Source of the DNA: Runella sp.
Lineage (GTDB): Bacteria > Bacteroidota > Bacteroidia > Cytophagales > Spirosomataceae
Assembly (NCBI RefSeq): GCF_027484545.1
Contig: NZ_JAIXST010000129.1
Coordinates: 1-64,000, forward strand
Reading direction: 5' to 3'
Length of the DNA stretch: 64,000 nt
Shown: positions 43,835 through 52,772 of the stretch, piece after piece
Layout of the letters: every line of letters starts with the position of its first letter
Position numbering within the stretch: position 1 is the stretch's first letter
Notes under the pieces: generated by a model
Told to the model about the DNA's origin: nothing
The model's input: the letters and a program-made list of their open reading frames with translations, nothing else
The model's database searches: none
Translations under genes and position numbers: made by a program

Positions 43835-44800
43835 GTGGAAGAAATTCATTCTGATATTGCACATAGTATCCCACAACGCCCCCCGTGGCGTAACGTGATG
43901 TTGCTGCTTGGATTAGTATTGTTAGGTATGTCATTGGGTAATCTACTGGCTATGGCAGCTATCATGGCATTGAGTATGCCGCAGGGAGGGATGGGTTTAG
44001 AAGATGTTTCTCAAATGCTCCAAAACCCTCAACAGTTCCCAAATTCCTGGTGGTATTTGATGTTGTTACAGGCGATTTCTCATCTTTTTACTTTTTTGAT
44101 TCCGGGCGTGATCTATTGGCGTTGGTCAGAGCAGCATCGAGTCGAAGAATTTGTGCGTCGACCTTTACCTTCCTATTTGCTTCTCGCAATTGCCCTCTTA
44201 ATTGTTTTGGTATTTATGCCATTCAACAGCTGGATTATTGAATGGAATGGAAATCTTCATTTGCCGCAAGGTTTGCAACGAATTGAGGAATGGATGCTTC
44301 GTAAAGAAGATGAGTTGGCTACTATGACACGGTTTTTAACCAATTTCAGTACTGGAGCAGAGTTAATAGTGGCTTTGGTGGTCATTGCTATTATACCGGC
44401 TGTTGGGGAAGAAGTGCTGTTCAGAGGCATTATTCAACGAAAGATATTCCATAAAATCGGTGATATGCACGCCTCTATCTGGGCAACAGCGGCCTTGTTC
44501 AGCGCTATTCACCTGCAATTCTATGGATTTGTACCAAGAATGCTTTTGGGAGCTATGTTTGGATATATGTATGCTTGGACACGAAATTTATGGACTCCTA
44601 TTTTTGCCCATTTTATAAACAATGCAGCCACCGTCGTGATTGTGTTTTTATCTCATCAACAGGTAATTAATTTTGATATTGAGAAGTCCGATTCTGCTGT
44701 TTCGTGGATAGTCGCCTTGATTTCATTAGCGCTTACCGCCGGATTACTTCTTAATCTAAAAATGATTTCCCAACGTAGCGCTGCAATCAATGGTATTTGA
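43835..44800 (+). CDS. CPBP family intramembrane glutamic protease
   Basis: The 321-residue protein has about eight membrane helices and the CPBP/Rce1 (Abi) motifs: GEEVLFRGIIQRK with the Glu-Glu pair, then FSAIHLQFYGFVPRMLLG with a His, and FAHFINNA with the second His. Such proteins cleave membrane proteins or act in bacteriocin immunity; the substrate is unknown. The start is GTG 43835, since no ATG precedes the first helix. A TATTTTTG -7-like box lies at 43788-43795. It overlaps the following DUF2007 gene by 11 bp, and that gene overlaps cdsA, so the three are probably co-expressed. Confidence 0.88.
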   Translation: MEEIHSDIAHSIPQRPPWRNVMLLLGLVLLGMSLGNLLAMAAIMALSMPQGGMGLEDVSQMLQNPQQFPNSWWYLMLLQAISHLFTFLIPGVIYWRWSEQHRVEEFVRRPLPSYLLLAIALLIVLVFMPFNSWIIEWNGNLHLPQGLQRIEEWMLRKEDELATMTRFLTNFSTGAELIVALVVIAIIPAVGEEVLFRGIIQRKIFHKIGDMHASIWATAALFSAIHLQFYGFVPRMLLGAMFGYMYAWTRNLWTPIFAHFINNAATVVIVFLSHQQVINFDIEKSDSAVSWIVALISLALTAGLLLNLKMISQRSAAINGI

Positions 44801-45002
44801 TAATTGGGAAAAAATCTTTGAAACGAGCTTTCAACACCGCGCCGAAATCGTCCGAGATTACTTAGAGCAGCAAGGATTTTCTGCGGTTATCATCAATAAA
44901 CAGGACAGCAGTTATCATTTTGGAAAATACGAGTTGTATGTTCCTGTGAAAGATGCTATCATTGCTAAAACAATTGTAGTGAATGAAATCTCCTTTGAAT
45001 AA
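44790..45002 (+). CDS. DUF2007 domain protein (putative signal-transducing protein)
   Basis: This 70-residue protein has the DUF2007 pattern: WEKIFETSFQHRAEIVRDYLEQQG, then AVIINKQDSSY and GKYELYVPVKDAIIAKTIV. The fold is a small alpha/beta domain like the regulatory part of PII-type proteins, but no function is established. It overlaps both neighbours (11 bp with the CPBP gene, 20 bp with cdsA), which implies translational coupling. Confidence 0.85.
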   Translation: MVFDNWEKIFETSFQHRAEIVRDYLEQQGFSAVIINKQDSSYHFGKYELYVPVKDAIIAKTIVVNEISFE

Positions 45003-45816
45003 TCTTTCCAATCTTCAACAACGTATTATTGCTGCCATTTTTGGCGTAGCCATTATTTTATCTGCGATTCTCTACAGCGAATGGACGTTTATAGTACTCT
45101 TTTGTGCCATCAGCGTACTGACGCAATTGGAGTTTTATAAACTGCTTGGTTTGGATGGAAATCAACCGCTTACTTATTATGGAACTATGTGTGGCGTTTT
45201 TATTAATATCATTACTTTTTTGATTGAAAAAGAAGTAATAAGTTTTCAAAACTACTTCTTAATCAGTCCATTAGTGACTATGATATTTTTTATTAAGCTA
45301 TATAAAAAACGAGACCTTAAACCATTTCAGAATATTGCCTTTACATTTTTGGGTATTATTTACGTTGCTCTTCCTTTTTCACTTTTGAGTGTGTTGGCTA
45401 TGCGAGGAGGTATATACAATTATGAAATCGTACTTGGATGTTTATTTCTGCTTTGGGCTACGGATATAGGAGCCTACTTTGCCGGTACTTATTTCGGAAA
45501 GCGTAAATTATTTGAACGGGTATCGCCTAAAAAATCGTGGGAAGGAGCTGCGGGAGGGGCTTTATTTGCAGCCATAATCGCCTTTATATTAGGAGTTTAT
45601 TTTAAGACTCACCGCCCCTGGGAATGGTACTGTATTGGAGCGTTGATGGTCGTATCAGGTACTTTGGGAGATTTGGTTGAGTCACTATTTAAACGCAGTA
45701 TCGCTATCAAAGATTCAGGCAGTACAATTCCCGGACATGGTGGATTTCTGGACCGATTTGATGGATTATTACTTTCTACCCCTTTTATTGTGACGTTTGT
45801 TAAAATTTTTTCGTAA
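44983..45816 (+). CDS. cdsA: Phosphatidate cytidylyltransferase
   Basis: The 277-residue protein has about eight membrane helices and the CDP-diglyceride synthetase signature near its end: GDLVESLFKRSIAIKDSG, then IPGHGGFLDRFDG. It makes CDP-diacylglycerol from phosphatidic acid and CTP at the inner membrane, the entry point to phospholipids. The start overlaps the DUF2007 gene by 20 bp. The length is normal. Confidence 0.95.
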   Translation: MKSPLNNLSNLQQRIIAAIFGVAIILSAILYSEWTFIVLFCAISVLTQLEFYKLLGLDGNQPLTYYGTMCGVFINIITFLIEKEVISFQNYFLISPLVTMIFFIKLYKKRDLKPFQNIAFTFLGIIYVALPFSLLSVLAMRGGIYNYEIVLGCLFLLWATDIGAYFAGTYFGKRKLFERVSPKKSWEGAAGGALFAAIIAFILGVYFKTHRPWEWYCIGALMVVSGTLGDLVESLFKRSIAIKDSGSTIPGHGGFLDRFDGLLLSTPFIVTFVKIFS

Positions 45817-45874
45817 GATACAAGTTAGACTTTATAAGAAAGATACCGTTACCTGTCAATTTCAAAAGTAGATT

Positions 45875-46603
45875 ATGCAACAAAAAATTACATACAGTCT
45901 TTTCACTTGGGTAACAGTCTTACTGATTAGTGCCTTGGCCTTGCAGGAAGTACAGGCACAGGGGCAGGTGAAAAGCATCATGTTTACGGGGCGGGTAGTG
46001 GGTGTAAAAGGAACTCAGACTCTTGGAAAAGCCTATATCTTAATTCCTCGTGCGGGACGAGGTACACTTGCCGACATAGAGGGGTATTTTGCTTTGCCCG
46101 TTTTTCCGGGAGATAGTGTGGTTTTCAGTTATTTGGGTTACCAAAAGCAATACCATATCATTCCAAAACGACACATGGAAGAGTCTTATTCGGCCATTAT
46201 TTTGATGAAGGAAGATGTTAAAACGTTGGCAGAGGTGAAAGTATACCCTTATGCGACGGAAGAGGAGTTTAAGAAGGCATTTATATCTATGAAATTGCCT
46301 GATGAATTTGAGCGCGACAATTTGGAAAGGAACACCCGTCAGGAATTGTTGATGCAAATGGCGGCTGCTACGCCTTTGAGTGCCGCAGGGAATTATCGAA
46401 ACTTCATGGATCAGCAGATATTTGGCCGGGAAAATGCCGCCAACCGAAGCTTTACAACTACTATGCCCTTTTTAAATCCATTTGCGTGGGCGAGTTTCAT
46501 TAAGTCGGTCAAAAATGGAGATTTGAAAAAGAAAGAATACCGCGAAATTCTTAAACAGGCTCCCCGCGAAAATATTTCACGTCAGGATATTTTGAAAAAA
46601 TAG
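45875..46603 (+). CDS. Exported protein with carboxypeptidase-regulatory-like domain
   Basis: The 242-residue protein has a signal peptide ending near VQAQG, then a carboxypeptidase-regulatory-like beta sandwich (about 33-115): FTGRVVGVKGTQTLGKAYI, GTLADIEGYFALPVFPGD and VVFSYLGYQKQ. This domain is the one found at the N-terminus of TonB-dependent SusC-like receptors. The C-terminal half (about 120-242) is charged and helical, without a recognised domain. It probably lies in the periplasm or at the outer membrane; its role is unknown. It follows cdsA by 58 bp and is convergent with lpxH. Confidence 0.8.
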   Translation: MQQKITYSLFTWVTVLLISALALQEVQAQGQVKSIMFTGRVVGVKGTQTLGKAYILIPRAGRGTLADIEGYFALPVFPGDSVVFSYLGYQKQYHIIPKRHMEESYSAIILMKEDVKTLAEVKVYPYATEEEFKKAFISMKLPDEFERDNLERNTRQELLMQMAAATPLSAAGNYRNFMDQQIFGRENAANRSFTTTMPFLNPFAWASFIKSVKNGDLKKKEYREILKQAPRENISRQDILKK

Positions 46604-46616
46604 TAATCGGCACTTT

Positions 46617-47468
46617 TTAATACTCAATGTAGTTTTTTAACGCCATCGCAGTGCCATCAAACACCGCAAACGTATTGTAGTTTATCCAATCGCCAAGAAT
46701 CAGCATTCGACTTTCACTATTGACTGCTTGGTCAAATTCTATGTGCCGGTGGCCAAAAATGTAAAAATCACGGTGCTTTTTACTTTCTTCCTCTTTAGCG
46801 TACAGTAACAGCCATTCCTTGTCTTCGCCAAGAAAGACGGGTTGTGCTTCTTTGTCGTGTTTCTTCCAACTGTGCTGGGCCCAGGATTGCCCTAACCAAA
46901 GCGCCCAATCGGGATGCATTAAATTCCCAAATGCCCAACGCGCCAATTTACTCTCAAATACCTTTTGGAGTAATTTATAGTTGTAATCGCCCGGCCCTAA
47001 TCCGTCTCCGTGTGCGATTAAAATGTTTATGGTTTGAGTTGTTGACTGTTCAGGGTTTTCTGTAAACTGTAAACTGTAAACTTTAGACTGTGAACTGTGA
47101 ACTGTAAACTCTAACGGTCTTCGGAACGTCTTTATATTGAGTTCTTTTTCGAAATAATCAGTCATCCACATATCATGGTTGCCTGGAAAGACAATGATTT
47201 CTATCCCGGCATCGGTAAGTTCTCCTAATTTCCCCAAAAAACGTACAAAACCGCGAGGAACCACTCGTTTGTGTTCGTACCAAAAATCAAATAAATCTCC
47301 TACTAAGCAAATCATCTGAGCGTCGTGGCGAATGGATTCCAACCAGCGTACTAATCTGCGTTCACGTTTCAAACTTTCAGTATGATTGGGGGCACCAAGA
47401 TGAAAATCGGAAGCAAAATAAATTTTCTTTTCCGGTAAAAGTGTTACTTCTAATTGTTGAAATGACAT
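46617..47468 (-). CDS. lpxH: UDP-2,3-diacylglucosamine diphosphatase (LpxH-type metallophosphoesterase)
   Basis: The protein of about 283 residues has the calcineurin-like metal-binding blocks in order: FASDFHLG, LVGDLFDFWYE, FPGNHDMW, IAHGDGLGPGD and FGHRHIEF. The pattern and length suit the Bacteroidetes LpxH that hydrolyses UDP-2,3-diacylglucosamine in lipid A synthesis. ATG 47468 is chosen over a TTG at 47492. Between FRRPLEF and ILIAHGD there is an extra stretch of about 25 residues, encoded largely by an eight-unit 7-bp tandem repeat (47060-47115). It keeps the frame and lies in a loop between core strands. Confidence 0.87.
   Translation of the reverse strand: MSFQQLEVTLLPEKKIYFASDFHLGAPNHTESLKRERRLVRWLESIRHDAQMICLVGDLFDFWYEHKRVVPRGFVRFLGKLGELTDAGIEIIVFPGNHDMWMTDYFEKELNIKTFRRPLEFTVHSSQSKVYSLQFTENPEQSTTQTINILIAHGDGLGPGDYNYKLLQKVFESKLARWAFGNLMHPDWALWLGQSWAQHSWKKHDKEAQPVFLGEDKEWLLLYAKEEESKKHRDFYIFGHRHIEFDQAVNSESRMLILGDWINYNTFAVFDGTAMALKNYIEY
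47060..47115 (-). repeat. Eight-unit 7-bp tandem repeat inside lpxH
   Basis: On the plus strand the units are CTGTAAA three times, CTTTAGA, CTGTGAA twice, CTGTAAA and CTCTAAC (sense unit TTTACAG). The period is exactly 7 bp over 56 bp. Because 7 is not a multiple of 3, gain or loss of one unit would shift the lpxH frame. Confidence 0.9.
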
Positions 47469-47553
47469 GAGAGGCTTTTGAAATTCGGACAAAAATACGG
47501 AGATTACTTTACAAGATTTTTCCTAATTTTACGACTCACACAAGCAAATTTTC

Positions 47554-48060
47554 ATGGAAACACCTATTCTCACTAAGTCAGAAATATTTGAAAAAATAGC
47601 CGCTCAATTGGGTGAACAAGGATTTAAGGTTGTAAATCAAGATCAAACTCGCCCTTGGGGAGGTTTTTTTGTATTGGACGAATCTCAAACCCCTCAGTTT
47701 GCATCTACTTATTTTCCGACAGTTGAGCTATCAAGTCTTCAGATTACTCAAAAATTGAGTCCCAAAATTTTGGTTGTAGCACCCGAAAAGCGGCTTTCGT
47801 GGCAGTATCATCACCGTCGTGCGGAAATTTGGCGGGTAGTTTCGGGAATTGTAGGCGTGGTAACAAGCGATACAGACGAAGAAACGCAAGTGAAAACGTA
47901 TCAGCCCGGAGAATTAATTACACTCCGTCAAGGGGAGCGCCACCGTTTGGTAGGGCTTACTGAATGGGGTGTTTTGGCTGAGATTTGGCAACATACTGAC
48001 CCAGAAAACCCTTCGAATGAAGATGATATTGTACGCGTACAAGATGATTTTGGAAGATAA
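47554..48060 (+). CDS. Cupin protein, type II mannose-6-phosphate isomerase-like
   Basis: The 168-residue protein is a single cupin: RPWGGFFVLDES near the start, then KRLSWQYHHRRAEIWRVVSG with the metal-binding His pair and Glu, PGELITLRQGERHRL with the third His, and AEIWQHTDPENPSNEDDIVRVQDDFGR at the end. That closing block is typical of the C-terminal isomerase domain of type II mannose-6-phosphate isomerases and mannose-1-phosphate guanylyltransferases. The sequence lacks the guanylyltransferase part. It may interconvert fructose- and mannose-6-phosphate for glycan precursors. It overlaps the next gene by one base (TAATG). Confidence 0.8.
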   Translation: METPILTKSEIFEKIAAQLGEQGFKVVNQDQTRPWGGFFVLDESQTPQFASTYFPTVELSSLQITQKLSPKILVVAPEKRLSWQYHHRRAEIWRVVSGIVGVVTSDTDEETQVKTYQPGELITLRQGERHRLVGLTEWGVLAEIWQHTDPENPSNEDDIVRVQDDFGR

Positions 48061-48590
48061 TGGAAAATTTAAAATACCCCGTTGGACGTTTTGAGTTTGG
48101 CAAAACGTACAGTAAAGCCGAAACTCAGGCCCAAATTCAAACCATAAGTGCTTTACCTTCTAAGCTGTTTAATATCGTCAATGTATTGACGGAGGCGCAG
48201 TTGGAAACTCCCTATCGCCCTGAAGGCTGGACCGTTCTCCAAACGGTTCACCACATAGCTGACAGCCACATGAATGCCTATATCCGTTTTAAGTTGGCTC
48301 TAACAGAAGATAATCCCAATATAAAGCCTTATGAGGAAGCGCTATGGGCCGAACTTGCGGACGGGAAAGCTGCCCCGGTGGATTGGTCGCTTCAATTACT
48401 CAAATACGTTCATTTACGCTGGGTGATGTTGTTGAATTCTCTTACGGAGGCAGATTTAGAGCGCACTTATTTCCATCCCGAAAGTAAATTGGTTTATCCT
48501 TTACATCAAGTGGTGGCGATGTATGCCTGGCACAGCGAACATCACTATGAGCACATCCATCAACTTTGTATCCGACAAGGTTGGATATAA
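48060..48590 (+). CDS. DinB/YfiT-family putative metal-dependent hydrolase (bacillithiol-transferase-like)
   Basis: The 176-residue protein is a four-helix DinB-like protein. It has LKYPVGRFEF at the start, RPEGWTVLQTVHHIADSHMN with the first His ligand, and MYAWHSEHHYEHIHQL with the other two His. This matches the YfiT/BstA group, which moves bacillithiol or hydrolyses small compounds with a metal ion. Whether this organism makes bacillithiol cannot be seen here. It is translationally coupled to the cupin gene in front of it. Confidence 0.85.
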   Translation: MENLKYPVGRFEFGKTYSKAETQAQIQTISALPSKLFNIVNVLTEAQLETPYRPEGWTVLQTVHHIADSHMNAYIRFKLALTEDNPNIKPYEEALWAELADGKAAPVDWSLQLLKYVHLRWVMLLNSLTEADLERTYFHPESKLVYPLHQVVAMYAWHSEHHYEHIHQLCIRQGWI

Positions 48591-48674
48591 GGCCAATTAG
48601 GAATATTCAGCGGTCAGCAAATCTTTTTGTTTGGTTTTACGTTAAGCTATTAACCATTAATTTAAATTGTAATA

Positions 48675-49115
48675 ATGCCTTCTGCATCTACATCTGATAA
48701 TATCCTTATGCGGGTATTAAAGTCCGTTTTTTTTAAAAGTGCTACGGGGAAAGCCAGTCGTTATGCCCGCAATACGGGTAGTCTTATGCAGCTTTTACGT
48801 GATGTCCTTAATAAGACCAATGCCCTGAAAGGAGCAGGGTACGACGCATTTCGTGAAAAAATTGCTTTATTGGCACGCCTGTTAAAGGCGTACGTAAAAG
48901 GAGAGTATCGAACCGTGCCTTGGAAAACGCTTACGCGAATTATTGCAGTTTTAGTATATTTTCTTTCGCCTATAGATGTGATCCCCGATTTGTTGCCTGT
49001 GATTGGATTTACAGACGATATCGCTTTGGTCGTTTGGCTTTTCAATGCCATTGCTGATGACTTAAATGCGTTTCGTCAATGGGATACGGAGCGAAATACT
49101 GTCTCCATTGACTGA
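48675..49115 (+). CDS. YkvA/DUF1232 family membrane protein
   Basis: The 146-residue protein contains RIIAVLVYFLSPIDVIPDLLPVIG followed by FTDDIALVVWLFNAI, the DUF1232 core of two membrane segments. The N-terminal 60 residues are basic and helical. The function of the family is not established. It stands between the YfiT-like gene and tatA with 84 and 178 bp spacers. The leader contains loosely 7-bp-spaced TTAA words. Confidence 0.85.
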   Translation: MPSASTSDNILMRVLKSVFFKSATGKASRYARNTGSLMQLLRDVLNKTNALKGAGYDAFREKIALLARLLKAYVKGEYRTVPWKTLTRIIAVLVYFLSPIDVIPDLLPVIGFTDDIALVVWLFNAIADDLNAFRQWDTERNTVSID

Positions 49116-49134
49116 TATTCTGCGAAATAGTTGT

Positions 49135-49142
49135 TATTTTTG
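49135..49142 (+). promoter_or_regulatory. Likely -7 box of the tatA promoter
   Basis: TATTTTTG matches TAnnTTTG. The nearest TTG (49108-49110) is 24 bp upstream, more than ideal. The leader would be about 150 nt. Confidence 0.45.
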
Positions 49143-49293
49143 CAGAGTAAAACCTTAAAAAAGGGTTAAAATTAAAAAAGATAAGGTAGACGTTGGCCTT
49201 ATTTCGTTTTATTGATGTACTAATTAGTTGTTGGTAGATAGATACCTATTTTCAAACAACGGATAAATAAATAATCACTAACTGAATTTTCCA

Positions 49294-49494
49294 ATGAATA
49301 TGCTTTCGATTTTTTTGATTTTAGGTTTAGGAGGACAGGAAGTCATTCTAATTGGCCTGATTGTATTGCTCCTTTTTGGCGCGAAAAAAATCCCTGAACT
49401 TATGAAAGGCTTAGGGAAAGGTATTCGCGAGTTTAAAGATGCTTCTAAAGAGGTGAAGGACAGTATCGAAAAAGGATTGGACGAGACTCGTTAA
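49294..49494 (+). CDS. tatA: Twin-arginine translocase subunit TatA/TatE
   Basis: The 66-residue protein has one membrane helix (about 12-28) followed by [24 protein letters not shown], the hinge and amphipathic helix of TatA, with the conserved Phe-Gly. TatA oligomers form the path for folded proteins with RR signals, such as the small subunit at 18041. The gene stands alone and is followed by a hairpin at 49581. Other tat genes are not in the window. Confidence 0.93.
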   Translation: MNMLSIFLILGLGGQEVILIGLIVLLLFGAKKIPELMKGLGKGIREFKDASKEVKDSIEKGLDETR

Positions 49495-49580
49495 TTCTTT
49501 TAAAATGGATTCTAATTGACTATCCCGGATAGATGATAGTGCAGTAGGATTGTAATCTTTCTTAATTTCAATCAGAATCA

Positions 49581-49611
49581 GCAGTAGCCGAAAGACTACT
49601 GCGGATTTTTT
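49581..49611 (+). terminator. Terminator after tatA
   Basis: GCAGTAG (49581-49587) and CTACTGC (49596-49602) form a 7-bp stem with an 8-nt loop, followed by GGATTTTTT. Confidence 0.75.
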
Positions 49612-49666
49612 ATTTTGTACCATTCCTGTTTTAACGTCAACCTGCATTGGTTGAAACCCTTTTATT

Positions 49667-51133
49667 GTGAACTATAATTATTCCTCTCTTAGTGAAGTAC
49701 AGGCAGACCTTCGAGTCGGTGCGGTTACGTGTCGTCAGCTGGTGGCGTATTATCTGGAGAATATTGGAGAGAAAAATGCGGTACTAAATGCTTTTTTGGC
49801 AGTTTATGATGAGGAAGCACTTCAAAGAGCAGATGAAATAGACCAAAAGATAGCGGCAGGAACGGCAGGACGGCTGGCTGGCATGGTCATAGGAATAAAA
49901 GACGTATTGTGTTATAAAGATCATGGTCTGCAGGCAGGGAGTAAAATTTTAGATGGCTTTGTATCTCAGTTCACGGCCACGGCAGTGCAACGGGTATTGG
50001 ATGAGGATGCAATTATCATTGGACGCCAAAATTGCGATGAGTTTGCAATGGGGTCTTCCAACGAGAATTCGGCTTTTGGTGCAGTACGCAATGCCGCCGA
50101 TATTTCGCGGGTGCCGGGTGGTTCCTCAGGTGGCTCGGCAGTGGCAGTACAGGCAGATATGTGTTTGGCATCGCTCGGCTCTGATACAGGAGGTTCAGTA
50201 CGTCAGCCGGCAGCCTTTTGTGGCTTGGTCGGTTTAAAACCAACTTACGGACGTATTTCCCGTTGGGGATTGATTGCCTATGGTTCTTCGTTTGACTGTA
50301 TCGGCCCCATTACAAAAAGCGTGGAAGATGCTGCTTTGTTGCTTGAAATTATGGCAGGTCCTGATGAATTTGACAGTACAGTTTCACAACAATCAGTTCC
50401 CTCTTATTCACTTCTTATAGCTTCTTCTCAATCTTCACAAGCTAACTTATGTATCGGATACTTGCGTGAAGGGGTAGAAAGTGAAGCCCTTCAACCTGAA
50501 ATTAAGCAGGCTATGCAGTCAAAATTGGATTGGCTACGCGAGCAGGGTCACGTTGTAGAGGCAGTCGACTTTGATTTACTGCCTTATATTTTACCTACTT
50601 ACTACATTTTAACAACGGCAGAATCAAGTTCAAATCTTTCCCGATTTGATGGGGTTCGTTATGGTCATCGGAGTAGTAAAGCAAATGATTTGATGTCTTT
50701 ATACAAGAAATCACGTAGTGTAGGTTTTGGGAGTGAAGTAAAACGTCGGATTATGTTGGGTACGTTTGTGTTGAGTGCCAGCTATTATGATGCGTATTAT
50801 ACCAAAGCCCAAAAAGTACGACGTTTGATGAAAGAACAAACGGACCGACTTTTTGAAAAATATGATTTTTTAGTGATGCCCACAACGCCTACAACGGCTT
50901 TTCCGATTGGTGATAAGACCGAAGACCCGTTGCAGATGTATTTGGCAGATATATTTACAGTTCAGGCCAATGTGGTAGGAAATCCCGCGATTTCGATACC
51001 TAACGGAACAGATACCCAAGGAATGTCGATGGGATTGCAAATGATAGGTAAACCTTTTGGTGAAGCTGAACTGTTGGCATTTTCTAAATATGTAATCGAA
51101 GGAACACAGGTAGGTGTTGATTCTTCGTTTTAA
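49667..51133 (+). CDS. gatA: Aspartyl/glutamyl-tRNA(Asn/Gln) amidotransferase subunit A
   Basis: The 488-residue protein is an amidase-signature enzyme. It has the catalytic Lys in GMVIGIKDVL, the cis-Ser in PGGSSGGSAVAVQ and the nucleophile Ser in GSDTGGSVRQPAAFCG. KPTYGRISRWGLIAYGSSFD confirms GatA rather than a general amidase. With GatB and GatC it turns Glu-tRNA(Gln) or Asp-tRNA(Asn) into the amide. GTG at 49667 is the only start that keeps the N-terminal helices. gatB and gatC are not adjacent. Confidence 0.93.
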   Translation: MNYNYSSLSEVQADLRVGAVTCRQLVAYYLENIGEKNAVLNAFLAVYDEEALQRADEIDQKIAAGTAGRLAGMVIGIKDVLCYKDHGLQAGSKILDGFVSQFTATAVQRVLDEDAIIIGRQNCDEFAMGSSNENSAFGAVRNAADISRVPGGSSGGSAVAVQADMCLASLGSDTGGSVRQPAAFCGLVGLKPTYGRISRWGLIAYGSSFDCIGPITKSVEDAALLLEIMAGPDEFDSTVSQQSVPSYSLLIASSQSSQANLCIGYLREGVESEALQPEIKQAMQSKLDWLREQGHVVEAVDFDLLPYILPTYYILTTAESSSNLSRFDGVRYGHRSSKANDLMSLYKKSRSVGFGSEVKRRIMLGTFVLSASYYDAYYTKAQKVRRLMKEQTDRLFEKYDFLVMPTTPTTAFPIGDKTEDPLQMYLADIFTVQANVVGNPAISIPNGTDTQGMSMGLQMIGKPFGEAELLAFSKYVIEGTQVGVDSSF

Positions 51134-51214
51134 TTGAATAGGAATTTTTCCTTTTACTATAGCCATTGAAAACTCATTGTAAAATGTAAAACCTAACGAG
51201 AAAACAACAAAACA

Positions 51215-52675
51215 ATGATGGAATTGAAGCGAATTGTGAGCGTAGGGATGTTGTCGGGACTATTTTTGATTGGAGCAACCGAGTTCGCCCGTACGCAAGA
51301 GGTAGAAATAGACACCAGCAGTGTAGAAGAATTGGTACAAGTCGAAATCATGGCTGACTCGACCGTACCTGAGGCATTGATAAGAGAGCGCTTGGCGAAG
51401 TTGGAGAGTGAGATTCCATTACGTTATCATAAAGTTACGCATCAGTTTGTTGAATACTTCATTTATCGCAAGCCCAGTTTCGTAAAACGAATGCTGGAAC
51501 AAATGAATTTGTTCTTCCCACTTTACGAACAAATGCTCGAAAAGTACGATATGCCCAAGGAACTGAAATTCCTGTCGTTGATTGAATCAGGGCTGAACCC
51601 ACGAATTATTTCGTACGCAGGAGCGGGAGGCTTGTGGCAATTTATGCCTGCTACAGGGCGTGAATATGGAATGAAGCAGGACGATTACATCGATGAACGT
51701 TTTGATCCCGTAAAAGCTACCGATGCTGCTTGCCGTTATTTAAAAAGACTTCACAAAGCGTTTGGCGATTGGGAAATGGCATTAGCGGCCTACAACGTAG
51801 GCCCGGGGAACGTGAAAAGAGCAATGCGCCGCTCGGGTTCAAGTACGTTTTGGGGAATTTATAATTTTCTTCCTAAGCAAACCCGTCATTATGTGCCGCA
51901 ATTTGTAGCGATGACCTACATGATGCATTACCACGCGGATCATGGTATTTTTGCCGAAACCCCTGATTATCCCACTCTCTCAGATACAGTTCAGATTTCG
52001 GGCTATTTCAACCTGCATACGTTTGCCAAATTAAGTAACATCACTTTTGAGGAACTCTACAAACTTAATCCTCAACTGATTAATACAGAATTGCCTTCGT
52101 ACGTAAAAGATTATGTGCTTCGAGTACCAAGCCATGATTTTGAATATTTGAAGGAAAATCGTTTGGCTATTTGGGATTCTGCGGCTAAGTCACCCTTCCA
52201 ATCCCAATTGGCTTTAGCTTCTAACGAAGAAGACGGTACTGACAGTGCTTTGGCTATCAAAAAGGTAGGTGGGCTTGTAGCGGCAGGTGATGAAAATGAT
52301 GACCCCGAGACAATTATCACGCGTCAAACCAAGAAAATGTACCATACGGTACGCAAAGGGGAGACACTGGGAAGAATAGCGAATCGTTACGGAGTAGATA
52401 CCTACGACTTGAAGCGCTGGAATCGGATGCGGAGCAATACGGTGATACGCGGAAAGAAACTGGTGATTTATAAAGAGTCGAACAAAGCCGTTTTAGCTAA
52501 TCTTGCCCCTGCTAAAGCAAAAGGTAAAATAAAAATGCGTTATCACCAGGTTCAGTCGGGAGATACGCTTTCTACAATAGCAGAACGGTACGGCATCAAC
52601 ATCAACCGTCTCAAAAAAATAAATCGACTTAGAGGTAATACTGTACGGAAAGGACAAAAATTGATTGTTGGATAA
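51215..52675 (+). CDS. Membrane-bound lytic murein transglycosylase D-like protein with two LysM domains
   Basis: The 486-residue protein has a signal peptide (residues 1 to about 28), a linker, and a GH23 lysozyme-like domain (about 100-240): FLSLIESGLNPRIIS with the catalytic Glu, AGGLWQFMPATGREYG, and MALAAYNVGPGNVKRA. Two LysM modules lie at the end (about 374-416 and 443-486), each starting YH-V with a GETL or GDTL turn. It cleaves the glycan backbone of peptidoglycan in the periplasm. Its leader has TAA words at 7-bp spacing (51180, 51187, 51194). hemJ follows in the same direction. Confidence 0.94.
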   Translation: MMELKRIVSVGMLSGLFLIGATEFARTQEVEIDTSSVEELVQVEIMADSTVPEALIRERLAKLESEIPLRYHKVTHQFVEYFIYRKPSFVKRMLEQMNLFFPLYEQMLEKYDMPKELKFLSLIESGLNPRIISYAGAGGLWQFMPATGREYGMKQDDYIDERFDPVKATDAACRYLKRLHKAFGDWEMALAAYNVGPGNVKRAMRRSGSSTFWGIYNFLPKQTRHYVPQFVAMTYMMHYHADHGIFAETPDYPTLSDTVQISGYFNLHTFAKLSNITFEELYKLNPQLINTELPSYVKDYVLRVPSHDFEYLKENRLAIWDSAAKSPFQSQLALASNEEDGTDSALAIKKVGGLVAAGDENDDPETIITRQTKKMYHTVRKGETLGRIANRYGVDTYDLKRWNRMRSNTVIRGKKLVIYKESNKAVLANLAPAKAKGKIKMRYHQVQSGDTLSTIAERYGININRLKKINRLRGNTVRKGQKLIVG

Positions 52676-52686
52676 CAATTCAGAAC

Positions 52687-52766
52687 GTTATTGGTTATCC
52701 GTTAAACGTTATCAGACCTCATTTATGCATTTTCAAATACACCGATAACTATTAACGGATAACTCA
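52687..52766 (+). repeat. Inverted pair of 7-bp-period arrays upstream of hemJ
   Basis: GTTATTG, GTTATCC, GTTAAAC and GTTATCA start at 52687, 52694, 52701 and 52708. TAACTAT, TAACGGA and TAACTCA start at 52746, 52753 and 52760. GTTATCCGTTAA (52694-52705) is the exact inverted copy of TTAACGGATAAC (52752-52763). The second array ends 6 nt before the hemJ ATG. Confidence 0.85.
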
Positions 52767-52772
52767 TTATCA

